This document shows positions 7,931 through 15,301 of a stretch of 23,495 nt of DNA, in pieces (positions within the stretch are counted from its first letter, which is position 1; every line of letters begins with the position of its first letter). Both the position numbers and the translations under genes were made by a program. The notes under the pieces were generated by a model that saw only the letters and a list, made by a program, of their open reading frames with translations, had not been told where the DNA came from and searched no databases. Origin of the DNA: Pseudomonadota bacterium (GTDB lineage: Bacteria; Pseudomonadota; Alphaproteobacteria; Rhizobiales; Devosiaceae); contig JAEWCE010000148.1 in NCBI GenBank assembly GCA_023390785.1, positions 1 through 23,495 on the forward strand. Direction: 5' to 3'.

Positions 7931-8050
7931 TTAACGATAGATTTCGCGCCGGTTGCCGATTTGCACGAGATGATCAGTTGCTCGGCAGAGGGTTGTCGGC
8001 CGATAGCCCTTTTCGGCGCGCCGTTCGAACTCAAGCGCCCAGCGCGCTAT
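7931..8050 (-). pseudogene. remnant of a RelE/ParE-type toxin gene
   Basis: In the minus frame ending at the TAA at 7931-7933, the peptide WALEFERRAEK (from 8041) matches the N-terminus of RelE-type toxins. The C-terminus VQIGNRREIYR matches the conserved ending of that family. Only about 25 residues lie between and after these blocks, whereas intact toxins are about 85-90 aa, so the middle is missing. No start codon precedes the first block: an in-frame TGA is at 8051-8053. Intact family members cleave ribosome-bound mRNA or poison gyrase. Family assignment is from memory of the motifs. Confidence 0.6.
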
Positions 8051-8283
8051 TCAACCGCCCGTCATCGTCGAAGTATTCGCCCTCACCTCGGCCCACGAAG
8101 TCGTCGTGCCATCGCTGTTCCGGGGGCGTTGCTCCGGAAGGTAAAGGTCTAGAGGTCGTCGATATGCTTGATAATCGCCTCGCGGGCGTAGAGGCTCTTC
8201 GTCCGGACGGTTTTCTTGCCAGGGCGTCGAGGCAGGCTTCAAGGTCAGGCGGTAGACGAACAGTATGCGACGCAAGTCTCCAT
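8051..8283 (-). pseudogene. frameshifted remnant of a RelB-type ribbon-helix-helix antitoxin
   Basis: Three successive minus-strand frames rebuild one RHH antitoxin: RLPPDLEACLDALARK (8258-8208), then TVRTKSLYAREAIIKHIDDL (8211-8152, running into TAG), then LDLYLPEQR with a TTTSWAEVR tail (8152-8051). The order and content match RelB/DinJ-like antitoxins (RLPPEIEARLDALA, TGRTKSFYAREAI, HIEDLEDLYLAEQR). At least two frameshifts interrupt it, so it is not functional as written. It lies directly after the PIN gene and directly before the toxin remnant, the normal antitoxin-toxin order. The ATG at 8281-8283 may have been its start. Confidence 0.65.
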
Positions 8284-8297
8284 TACCCAGTTGAGCA

Positions 8298-8777
8298 TCA
8301 TACGAACCAGCTCGCTGTTGCTGGACCGCAAACGAACTTTATCCTCACCCCATTTGCCTCAAGAACTTCGCGGTGCTCAACCCAATCTGTATCGACAGCG
8401 GTTGCAACGCTGGCCGCGCCCTTAATGGCCAATGCGACCCATTTCCGATCAGAGGGATCAAAGCCTGCGTCAATGATTGGCTGGGGCACGTCTGCCAGTT
8501 CTCCATCAGGGCGCCTGGCAAGCTCTAACCTCACAACACGATCGGGGTGACTTCCCAACATCACTTGGTAGAAGCGATCCCCGACGCCCGGCTGTCCGGA
8601 CGGACGAAGATATGTCCGATATTCTTCTTGGGCCATACCCGAGAGGTCGAGAAGCACTATGTGAGACTTAAGTACACCGACAAGAAACTCAACGCAGGCC
8701 AAGCGACAGCCGACAGCGATGCCCTCTTGTCCATTCGCGACAATCGGAACGTTAGTGTCGATTGCGTACTTCACCAT
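8298..8777 (-). CDS. PIN-domain ribonuclease-like protein, partner of the ATPase
   Basis: A 159-aa protein with the PIN fold layout: MVKYAIDTNVPIVANG gives the first acidic residue D7, EEY gives E51/E52, FDPSDRKWVALA gives D110, and AVDTDWVEH gives D129/D131. Four such acidic residues coordinate metal in PIN nucleases (VapC, SMG6, FEN-like), which cut RNA. No VapB-like antitoxin gene precedes it. Instead its ATG overlaps by one base the TAA of the ATPase (TAATG), so the two are coupled and probably act together. Base composition is visibly less GC-rich than the flanking mepA and ettA, consistent with transfer. The target is unknown; the PIN call is from motifs only. Confidence 0.7.
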   Translation of the reverse strand: MVKYAIDTNVPIVANGQEGIAVGCRLACVEFLVGVLKSHIVLLDLSGMAQEEYRTYLRPSGQPGVGDRFYQVMLGSHPDRVVRLELARRPDGELADVPQPIIDAGFDPSDRKWVALAIKGAASVATAVDTDWVEHREVLEANGVRIKFVCGPATASWFV

Positions 8778-10138
8778 TAGCCCTTCATTCGTCTTAGCCT
8801 CGCGAGTTCAGCTTTCGCAGTCTCGCCGAAGGCATCACCCATGAAATTGGCGGGCCAGTTGGCAATATTGCCAAACATGTCCAACTCTAGACGACTCAGG
8901 TTGGAAAGGCCCTTCGGGGCGTCACAAAAATACAGGGCTATGTCATCTGCCGACACTGCCTCTTCGGCAATGCGCCGCTGGAGCCGAAGTAAAAGATGCT
9001 CGGAGTGACTCTCGACAATTACTTGAATGCGTCTGTGATCGGCTGCCTGAATGATCACATCGGCTAGAGCTGATTGGGCAAGCGGATGAAGGTGTATCTC
9101 CGGTTGCTCCAAAATAACCGTCGAGCCTTCGGCTACGTATTGAAGCAGCGTGATAACGGGGAGAACCTGCGAGACGCCGAAACCCACATCGGTAAGGAGA
9201 ACCTCGTCCGCGCCGCGCTTTGTCCGCACCCGCGCCTGCCACCTATTCGAACCCGGCGCGATCTCCTCAACGCGAAACTCCTCAATGAGGCCCATCTCGC
9301 GCAACCAGTACGCAATCATCTCTTGGAAGGGCATCCTAGGCGCCTTCCATTTCAGGTTCCGCTTTTCGCCACGATCGGTGGCAGAAAGGATGGCCTCTAT
9401 GGCCTTCTCACCCCGTCGCCCGACATCCGTCGGACGCGAATGCGCCCATAGGTAGTCACGTTGCGGAAACTCACGAAGCGGGCCGAGGTAATACGTCTTG
9501 TCGAGCTGCTCCTCGTATGATGCTTCGATGTCTGCCAAGAACCCAGCGTTTTGGAAATATGTTCGAGCCTGGTCCGGGAACGCATAACTCTTCACAGGGC
9601 CCGGAAGTTGCCACGGGCGCCCGGTTGTCCGAACGAAGCGGAAGTCGCTCTTCGTTTCACCGATCGCGCGTGCGCTAAGGTCAAACTCCGTGGCCTCGGC
9701 GCGCCTTGGAGCCAGTCCAAACTGCATGCCACCGAGGGTGTATCTCAATGCCGTTGAAGTTAGCACTTTCTGCCTAACCCCAACGTTGCCAAAAAGCTCG
9801 AGGTCTTTGCCTCGAGCAACGGTCGACGTTCGCTTTTGACTGGGGTCGATCAGCGATAGCTCGGCGTCCAAAGAGAAGGAGACGTCAAATCGTATCGCGA
9901 GCGCCTCATCGTGGTGGTGGATAGCGTCCTGCACCGTACCCAGCTGGACATAGTCGCCATTCAGTTCGAGAGATACCTGCCGATCAGTTGCGTCCTTGGT
10001 CTGTTTGAGTAACAGAAGGAACTGAATGAGGCTGGTCTTACCGGAAGAATTGGTGCCGAAGATGCCTGTGATCCTGCGGCACTTTAGATCGGCCTTCTTC
10101 CAAGACTTGAAATTTGTGAATTCCAGCGAGCGCAGCAT
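8777..10138 (-). CDS. AAA/ABC-type ATPase, DUF3696-like (OLD-related)
   Basis: A 453-aa ATPase. It opens MLRSLEFTNFKSWKKADL, the FxNFKSW start of SMC/OLD-type ATPases. Walker A is GTNSSGKTS (28-36, K34), a signature-like TDVGFGVSQVLPVI lies near residue 320, Walker B is VILEQPE (341-347) with IHLHP after it, and the H-loop is VESHSEHLLLRL (H378). The C-terminus DMFGNIANWPANFMGDAFGE is the DUF3696 ending. No TOPRIM nuclease domain follows, unlike full OLD proteins; the nuclease is probably supplied by the overlapping PIN gene downstream. Such ATPase/effector pairs are common in phage defence, where the ATPase senses infection; a role here is inferred. The start at 10138 lies 61 bases after the ettA stop. 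Confidence 0.78.
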   Translation of the reverse strand: MLRSLEFTNFKSWKKADLKCRRITGIFGTNSSGKTSLIQFLLLLKQTKDATDRQVSLELNGDYVQLGTVQDAIHHHDEALAIRFDVSFSLDAELSLIDPSQKRTSTVARGKDLELFGNVGVRQKVLTSTALRYTLGGMQFGLAPRRAEATEFDLSARAIGETKSDFRFVRTTGRPWQLPGPVKSYAFPDQARTYFQNAGFLADIEASYEEQLDKTYYLGPLREFPQRDYLWAHSRPTDVGRRGEKAIEAILSATDRGEKRNLKWKAPRMPFQEMIAYWLREMGLIEEFRVEEIAPGSNRWQARVRTKRGADEVLLTDVGFGVSQVLPVITLLQYVAEGSTVILEQPEIHLHPLAQSALADVIIQAADHRRIQVIVESHSEHLLLRLQRRIAEEAVSADDIALYFCDAPKGLSNLSRLELDMFGNIANWPANFMGDAFGETAKAELARLRRMKG

Positions 10139-10199
10139 ACTTGCAACTTAGCCAATGAATCGGAGCTAGGCTATCTCGGGACGACGCTCTCCACCGCTT

Positions 10200-11855
10200 C
10201 TACCGCTCCAGCGGCTTGTACGTCACCTTCTTCGGGTTCACGCTGTCCGGCCCCAATCTCCGCACCTTGTCCGCCTCATAGTCCGCGAAATTGCCCTCGA
10301 ACCACTCGACGTGGCTGTTCCCCTCGAACGCCAGCATGTGGGTGGCGAGGCGGTCGAGGAACATGCGGTCGTGGCTGATGATCACGGCGCAGCCGGCGAA
10401 TTCTTCGAGGGCCTCTTCCAGCGCTGCCAACGTTTCGGTGTCGAGGTCGTTGGTGGGCTCGTCCAATAGAAGGACGTTCGCGCCGCTCTTCAGCATCTTG
10501 GCGAGGTGCACGCGGTTGCGCTGGCCGCCCGAGAGGTTGCCGACCTTCTGCTGCTGGTCGGCGCCCTTGAAGTTGAAGGCCGAGGTGTAGGCGCGCGAGT
10601 TCATCTCGCGCTTTCCAAGCATCAGGATGTCGTTGCCGCCCGAGATTTCTTCCCACACCGTCTTGTTGGGGTTGAGGCTGTCGCGGCTCTGGTCGACGTA
10701 GCCGAGATGCACGTTGTCGGCCACGGTGATCTTGCCCTTGTCGGGCTTCTCCTGGCCGGTGAGCATGCGGAACAGCGTGGTCTTGCCGACGCCGTTGGGG
10801 CCGATGACGCCGACGATACCGCCCGGCGGCAGCCTGAAGCTGAGGTTGTCGATCAGCAGGCGGTCGCCATAAGACTTGCTGATGGCCTCGATGTCGATGA
10901 CGTTCTGGCCCAGCCGCTCGCCGGGTGGAATGATGATCTGCGCGGTGTTGGACTGGGTGCGCGCCTCGTTGATCTTGACCAGCTCGTCATAGGCCCTGAT
11001 GCGTGCCTTGGACTTGGCCTGCCGCGCCTGCGGCGATTGCCCCATCCAGTCCTTTTCCTTCTGCAGCACCTTGAGCCGCGCCGCGTCCTCGCGCTCTTCC
11101 TGCGCGAAGCGCTTGGCCTTGGCGTCGAGATAGGCCGAGTAATTGCCCTCGTAGGGCACGCCGCGGCCGCGGTCGAGCTCGAGGATCCAGCCGGTGACGT
11201 TGTCGAGGAAATAGCGGTCGTGGGTGATGATCAGCACCGCGCCCGGGAATTCGCGCAGATGCTTTTCGAGCCAAGCGGTGGTCTCGGCGTCGAGATGGTT
11301 GGTCGGCTCGTCGAGCAGCAGCAGGTCGGGCTTCGACAGCAGCAGCGCACACAGCGCCACGCGGCGCTTCTCGCCGCCCGAGAGCTTGTCGACCGAGGCA
11401 TCGCCCGGCGGGCAGCCCAGCGCCTCCATGGCGACGCCGACCTGCGCCTCGAGGTCCCACAGGTTCTGCGAATCGATGAGGTCCTGCAGCCTGGTCGCCT
11501 CGTCGGCGGTTTCGTCGGAATAGTTCATCATCAGCTCGTTGTAGCGGTCGACGATGTCCTTCTTTTCCTTGACGCCGGTCATGACGTTGCCGAGCACGTC
11601 GAGCGCCGGATCGAGCTGCGGCTCCTGCGGCAGGTAGCCGACCCTGGCGCCCTCGGCCGCCCAGGCCTCGCCGGTGAAATCGGTGTCGATGCCGGCCATG
11701 ATGCGCAGCAGCGTCGACTTGCCCGAGCCGTTGGGGCCGAGCACGCCGATCTTGGCGTCCGGGTAGAAACTGAGATGGATGTTGTCGAGGACCTTCTTGC
11801 CGCCGGCATAGGCCTTACTCATTCCATGCATGTGATAAATGAACTGGCGCGCCAT
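10200..11855 (-). CDS. ettA: energy-dependent translational throttle protein EttA (ABC-F)
   Basis: A 551-aa soluble ABC-F protein with two nucleotide-binding domains and no membrane segments, matching the ~555 aa of E. coli EttA. NBD1 has GPNGSGKST (40-48), LSGGEKRRVAL and LLLLDEPTNHLDAET. The linker contains a charged helical stretch with KEKDWMGQSPQARQAKSKARI. NBD2 has GPNGVGKTT, LSGGQRNRVHLAKML and LLLDEPTNDLDTET. The C-terminus RRLGPDSVNPKKVTYKPL is characteristic. EttA binds the ribosomal E site and gates the first peptide bond according to ATP/ADP ratio. ATG at 11855 begins MARQFIYHMHGMSK, the normal EttA N-terminus; the frame upstream is a shadow of the next gene. Confidence 0.93.
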   Translation of the reverse strand: MARQFIYHMHGMSKAYAGGKKVLDNIHLSFYPDAKIGVLGPNGSGKSTLLRIMAGIDTDFTGEAWAAEGARVGYLPQEPQLDPALDVLGNVMTGVKEKKDIVDRYNELMMNYSDETADEATRLQDLIDSQNLWDLEAQVGVAMEALGCPPGDASVDKLSGGEKRRVALCALLLSKPDLLLLDEPTNHLDAETTAWLEKHLREFPGAVLIITHDRYFLDNVTGWILELDRGRGVPYEGNYSAYLDAKAKRFAQEEREDAARLKVLQKEKDWMGQSPQARQAKSKARIRAYDELVKINEARTQSNTAQIIIPPGERLGQNVIDIEAISKSYGDRLLIDNLSFRLPPGGIVGVIGPNGVGKTTLFRMLTGQEKPDKGKITVADNVHLGYVDQSRDSLNPNKTVWEEISGGNDILMLGKREMNSRAYTSAFNFKGADQQQKVGNLSGGQRNRVHLAKMLKSGANVLLLDEPTNDLDTETLAALEEALEEFAGCAVIISHDRMFLDRLATHMLAFEGNSHVEWFEGNFADYEADKVRRLGPDSVNPKKVTYKPLER

Positions 11856-11952
11856 CTCAGTCTCGGGTTTGGGCTGGAAATCGGGGCCGTATGTAGGGCA
11901 TGGCCCCGATGGGGGCAACAGCCGGCGACGGTTTGAAGCGGGGCGCGGGCAA

Positions 11953-12636
11953 TCAGCCCGAGACTTCCTCGAGCAGCCATTGGCCGAGGGGCCACATCTT
12001 GCGGTAGTGGGCGGCGAGCAGCGTGACGAGGCCGGGGTCGGTGGCCGTTTCGGGCGGCAGGCGGAGGCTGGTGTAGAGGCCGTCGTGCAGCAGGTAGTCG
12101 GCGCGGTCGGGCTCCGTGGAAAAGCCGCGCGGCGGCAGCTTGCGGGTGCGGCCGCCGAGCTCGTAGTCGCCCGCCTTGCCGACCCTGGCGACGGCGGCGA
12201 GCAGCGCCCTGCCCGAGCGCGGATGGATGACCGACTGGCGGAAGCTGTCGAGCTGGTCCTTGCCGAAGCTGTGCATGCCGACGCCGAGGTGCAGGCCCTC
12301 GCGGCCAAGGCTGAACCAGAAGCCGGGCGAGGCCCAGCCCTTGCGCTCCCCATGCCAGAACCAGAGATTGAGGTGTTCCTTGTAGGGCCGCTTGTCCTTG
12401 GAAAAGCGGACGTCGCGATTGATGCGCTGCAGCGAGCCGTTGACCCTGGGCGCGAACTGCACCGTGGGCGAGACCTTGCGCAGCTCGGGACCGAGCGCCT
12501 CGACCAGCGCCCGCGCCGGCGCCACGTAGCCGGCCTCGTAGAGATCGCGATGCGCGTCGAACCAGGCCTTGTCGTTGTGCGCGGCGATGCCGTCGAGAAA
12601 GCTCAGCGTGTCCGTGGGAAAGCCGGCGAAGCCCAT
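11953..12636 (-). CDS. DUF2461 family protein
   Basis: A 227-aa cytoplasmic protein of the DUF2461 (TIGR02453) family. The signatures are FPTDTLSFLDGIAAHNDKAWFDAHRD at the N-terminus, then LQRINRDVRFSKDKRPYKEHLNLWFW, then a GLHLGVGMHSF block and LPPRGFSTEPDRADYLLHDGLY. Biochemical function of the family is not known to me. ATG at 12636 is chosen because it starts the conserved MGFAGFP sequence; an upstream ATG would add 16 residues without similarity. It is 97 bases upstream of ettA on the same strand and could share a transcript. Confidence 0.8.
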   Translation of the reverse strand: MGFAGFPTDTLSFLDGIAAHNDKAWFDAHRDLYEAGYVAPARALVEALGPELRKVSPTVQFAPRVNGSLQRINRDVRFSKDKRPYKEHLNLWFWHGERKGWASPGFWFSLGREGLHLGVGMHSFGKDQLDSFRQSVIHPRSGRALLAAVARVGKAGDYELGGRTRKLPPRGFSTEPDRADYLLHDGLYTSLRLPPETATDPGLVTLLAAHYRKMWPLGQWLLEEVSG

Positions 12637-12680
12637 GATGCGCCCGTTGCGAAAGCGGGCGCACAATACCCAAGCGGCGG

Positions 12681-12717
12681 GCAAAGGAAAGCGGCGCGGA
12701 GCGTACCTCCGCGCCGC
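12681..12717 (-). terminator. rho-independent terminator of the Gly-rich gene at 12738
   Basis: A perfect 10-base-pair stem, GCGGCGCGGA (12691-12700) with TCCGCGCCGC (12708-12717), and a 7-base loop. On the minus strand it is followed by TTTCCTTTGC, a T-rich tail. It lies 20 bases after the TAG at 12738 in the right orientation. Confidence 0.72.
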
Positions 12718-12737
12718 CTGCGCTCAAGGGCGCGGGG

Positions 12738-13706
12738 CTACATCACATAGACGACCAGCGTACCGCCGGACTTGTCGACCGCCACCACCTCGCTGGCGGA
12801 GTGACCGGCCCGGGCGAGGCCCGCCTTCAGTGTCGCGTTGGTGTCGATATAGGCCTGCAGCCGGCCGATATTGGGTCGTGCGGCGAGGCCGGGCGCCGCC
12901 GCCGGACAGACGCCGATATCGACGATCTTCAGATTGGCGACGCCCCGCCAACTGGCGAAGGTCTGCGCGTCGTAATTGTGGCGCGACGCCAGCCTTGCCG
13001 CCTGCGTGGCGTCGGGCGTGAAGCAGGCGCCGGTCGCCTTGTCGATCGAGGCGACCTGCAGATGGGCGCCGTCGCTGCCGCCCGCCAGCCGACCATTGCC
13101 GCCGAGGCCGGTCCCGGTCGTCCCGCCACCCGAGACACCGGTCCCATTCCCACCACCGGTTCCCGAACCGCCGCCGGGCCCGAACAGGTCGAGCAGCACG
13201 TCGCCATTGCCGCCGCTGCCGCCACCGAGCAGGTTGAGCCCGGCAACGCCGGTGCCGCCGTTGCTGCCCAGCGTCACGCTCGCATTGGGATTGTCGACGC
13301 CGCCGGCCGGCCCGAACAGGTCGAGCAGGACATTGCCGTTGGTGCCGCCGCTGCCGTCGCCCAGGTTGAGAGTAGCGGTGGTCGGGTCGTCACCCGGGCC
13401 GAAAAGACCGAGCAGATTGCGGTTGCCGCCGCTGCCGCCGAGATCGACGGTGGCGGTCGAGCCATTGCTGCCGCCCAGCAGGTCGGTGTTGACGACGGCG
13501 TCGGTGCCGCCACTGCCGGTCCCGGCCGCGCCACTGTTGATGGTGGCATTGGTGGTCGATCCGGCGCCGCCAAGTCCGAGCAGGCCGCCACTACCGCCCA
13601 GAAGGCCATCGTCGCCGCCAAGGTTGAGGGTGAGCGCCGACGCCGGAGCCGTCGCCAGCATTGCCGCAATTACGGCGATCGCCGAAATTCTGAAACCAGT
13701 TCTCAC
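12738..13706 (-). CDS. secreted glycine-rich protein with LFGPG repeats, function unknown
   Basis: A 322-aa protein with a signal peptide (1-24, ending PASA), then a Gly/Ser/Asn/Thr-rich region (about 25-212) and a small C-terminal domain. The low-complexity part contains three spaced copies of an LLxLFGPG block (98-105, 127-134, 171-178). The C-terminal domain has two cysteines (C228, C267), HNYDAQTFASWRGVANLKIVDIG and ends TLVVYVM. I do not recognise a family; a surface or matrix role is a guess. GTG at 13706 was chosen because GAGGAGA lies six bases ahead and the signal peptide begins there; longer frames upstream lack any ribosome binding site. It is next to a second Gly-rich secreted gene (13899-14906). 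Confidence 0.72.
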   Translation of the reverse strand: MRTGFRISAIAVIAAMLATAPASALTLNLGGDDGLLGGSGGLLGLGGAGSTTNATINSGAAGTGSGGTDAVVNTDLLGGSNGSTATVDLGGSGGNRNLLGLFGPGDDPTTATLNLGDGSGGTNGNVLLDLFGPAGGVDNPNASVTLGSNGGTGVAGLNLLGGGSGGNGDVLLDLFGPGGGSGTGGGNGTGVSGGGTTGTGLGGNGRLAGGSDGAHLQVASIDKATGACFTPDATQAARLASRHNYDAQTFASWRGVANLKIVDIGVCPAAAPGLAARPNIGRLQAYIDTNATLKAGLARAGHSASEVVAVDKSGGTLVVYVM

Positions 13707-13844
13707 TTGCTTCTCCTCTATTTGGAGTCGCTGTGACGCTCGGATTGTTGCTTTAATGATGCGCCGCAAAGCGACTATGAGGACTTCAACAGTCGAGCCT
13801 GTTGTTTGTTTCTGCCCGCGCGCCGCTACGGTTTCCATGCGGTG

Positions 13845-13877
13845 AAGGGGGACAGCGCAATTTGCGCCGTCCCCCTT
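13845..13877 (-). terminator. long hairpin after the second Gly-rich gene
   Basis: A near-perfect stem: AAGGGGGAC (13845-13853) with GTCCCCCTT (13869-13877), one mismatch, then GCGCAA (13855-13860) with TTGCGC (13862-13867). It begins 21 bases after the TGA at 13899 on the minus strand. It is probably that gene's terminator or 3'-end stabiliser, and it insulates the next gene at 13706. There is no T-tract. Confidence 0.55.
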
Positions 13878-13898
13878 CTCTCGCGGGGCCTTGGAAAC

Positions 13899-14906
13899 TC
13901 AGAGCATGTAGAGAACGGGCGTGCCGTTGCGTGCGATGTCGATGCCGATCACGCGGTTGAGGTCGCGCACATTGAGCGCCTGCCGCTGCGAGCTGGCCCG
14001 GCAATTGGCGAGGAGTTGACGCAGCGTCGCGATGTCCTGAGCATATTGCGGCAGGGCGGCGTTGAGCCCGGCCCAGTCGCGCCGCGGCAGCATGCTCGAA
14101 ATTTCCGCGGTGCCGAAATTGGCAAGGCAGATCGCCCGTCCGTTGACCATGCGGATCCAGTCGCGCTGCGCCAGCACGGCGAGGATGGAGCGCAGCCGGC
14201 TCGAGGCATTGGACGGGATCACGACGCCGCCATTGCTGCCGCCAAAGCCGTTGGTCCCATTGAAGCCGTTGAAGCCGTTGCCGCCGCCGAAGCCGGTGAA
14301 GCCGGGGGCGCCGCCACCACCGGGGAGGCCAGGCGTGCCCGGCGCACCGGGAGCGCCCGGTGCTCCCGGGGTGCCGGATGAACCGCCGAGCCCGCCGAGG
14401 CCGGGCAGCGACACGCTGAGGCCACCGCCATTGCCCAACAGGCCAAGCGGGTTGGTGGAGAGCGTACCGCCACCGCCGCCGAGCAGCGACACGCCTACCT
14501 GGCCACCACCGCTGCCCGAGCTGGTCGAGACGTCGGCAACGCCCGGCACGCCGATATTGCCGCTGCCGCCGGTGAGGCCGCCGACCGTGCCGCCGAGGCC
14601 GCCGTCGCCACCCGTGAGACTGCCGATCAGACCGCCGCCGCCGGAGCCACCGTCGGAGCCGGTCAGCCCGCCGAGCAGGCCGCCACCCGAGCCGCCGCCG
14701 GTGAGGCCACCCAGATTGACCGACACGCCATTGCTGCCGCCGACGCCGATCGAGCCATCGGGATTGTTCGACACCAGGCTGTTCGAATTGCCGGAATCGG
14801 TGCCGGTGTTGATGAGGCCGCCAAGCAGCGACGCGGCACCCGCCGGGGTCGCCGCCAGCAGGGCCAGCACGATGCCGCCCGCCATCAAGCCATTGATCTT
14901 ATGCAT
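13899..14906 (-). CDS. secreted glycine-rich protein with a collagen-like tract, function unknown
   Basis: A 335-aa protein with a signal peptide (1-24, ending PAGA), a very Gly-rich region with LGGLTG-type repeats (about 65-175), a short collagen-like Gly-X-Y run GTPGAPGAPGAPGTPGLPG (178-196), an Asn/Phe/Gly stretch (205-223) and a C-terminal domain (about 230-335) with Cys residues. The C-terminus IDIARNGTPVLYML resembles the VAVDKSGGTLVVYVM ending of the neighbour at 12738-13706, suggesting a shared fold. ATG at 14906 has AGGGAGA seven bases upstream. Export is predicted; an envelope or extracellular structural role is only a guess. Codon use is GC-rich like its neighbours. Confidence 0.72.
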   Translation of the reverse strand: MHKINGLMAGGIVLALLAATPAGAASLLGGLINTGTDSGNSNSLVSNNPDGSIGVGGSNGVSVNLGGLTGGGSGGGLLGGLTGSDGGSGGGGLIGSLTGGDGGLGGTVGGLTGGSGNIGVPGVADVSTSSGSGGGQVGVSLLGGGGGTLSTNPLGLLGNGGGLSVSLPGLGGLGGSSGTPGAPGAPGAPGTPGLPGGGGAPGFTGFGGGNGFNGFNGTNGFGGSNGGVVIPSNASSRLRSILAVLAQRDWIRMVNGRAICLANFGTAEISSMLPRRDWAGLNAALPQYAQDIATLRQLLANCRASSQRQALNVRDLNRVIGIDIARNGTPVLYML

Positions 14907-14999
14907 TTCAGTCTCCCTGTGCCGGCCGTAATTCGGCCTTGGACAGGAAGACAAAGCGCCGCCGATCGTAAAAACAAGATAACGCCACGGACAAACGAC

Positions 15000-15021
15000 A
15001 AGTACTGCCAATGCAGTACTT
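15000..15021. promoter_or_regulatory. perfect palindrome, candidate operator or 5'-UTR hairpin
   Basis: AAGTACTGC (15000-15008) and GCAGTACTT (15013-15021) are perfectly complementary with a 4-base spacer CAAT. It lies 94 bases upstream of the minus-strand Gly-rich gene and about 380 bases ahead of ureD. On the minus strand it could be a hairpin in the leader of the Gly-rich mRNA; as DNA it is a typical dimer-binding site. Confidence 0.45.
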
Positions 15022-15080
15022 ACCGATGACTACGGGTATTGTTTACAGGTGGCGACGTATATCTGTGAATCTACCGATAC

Positions 15081-15111
15081 AAAAGGAAAGCGCGGGACCG
15101 AAGTCCCGCGC
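15081..15111 (-). terminator. rho-independent terminator on the minus strand
   Basis: GCGCGGGAC (15090-15098) and GTCCCGCGC (15103-15111) form a perfect 9-base-pair stem. Read on the minus strand the loop is TTCG, a stable tetraloop, and the stem is followed by TTTCCTTTTG. The same TTTCCTTT tail follows the terminator at 12681-12717. No protein gene on the minus strand ends here, which points to a small RNA or antisense transcript. Confidence 0.6.
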
Positions 15112-15268
15112 CCCTTCGGTTTCGCCCATAAGGGAGCGTCAGCCCTTACAGACGTCTGCCGAACCGTCGGCGCCATCGCGCCGGTCTCGTAAAGCTTGTC
15201 GGCTCCGCCGAGCCTGTTGCTGCCTTAACGGAGCGGATGGTGAAAAGTTGCGGCAGAATCAGACATCA
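15090..15268 (-). ncRNA. candidate small RNA ending at the 15081-15111 terminator
   Basis: The minus-strand sequence upstream of the terminator folds into several small stems: GGCTC/GAGCC, CGGCGC/GCGCCG and TAAGGG/CCCTTA. It has no plausible coding frame with a ribosome binding site. I matched it mentally against tmRNA, 6S, SRP and RNase P RNA without success. The 5' end is a guess and no promoter was identified. Confidence 0.25.
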
Positions 15269-15301
15269 AGCCCGACTCCTCACGGCGCCGCGAACGGGGC
15301 C

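Noticed and set aside
7846..8550. 234-codon plus-strand ORF across the island edge
   Set aside because: Crosses the TA remnant and the PIN gene on the other strand, with low-complexity, motif-free translation.
10506..11936. 476-codon plus-strand ORF over ettA
   Set aside because: Antisense shadow; ettA has all ABC-F motifs in the opposite frame.
13080..14720. repetitive GC-rich DNA as a possible CRISPR or tandem-repeat array
   Set aside because: Repeats are imperfect, without constant spacing, and are explained by Gly-rich coding.
12801..14931. plus-strand Pro-rich ORFs over the Gly-rich genes
   Set aside because: Proline runs are the reverse complement of Gly codons (GGC/GCC); the minus frames have signal peptides and strong ribosome binding sites.
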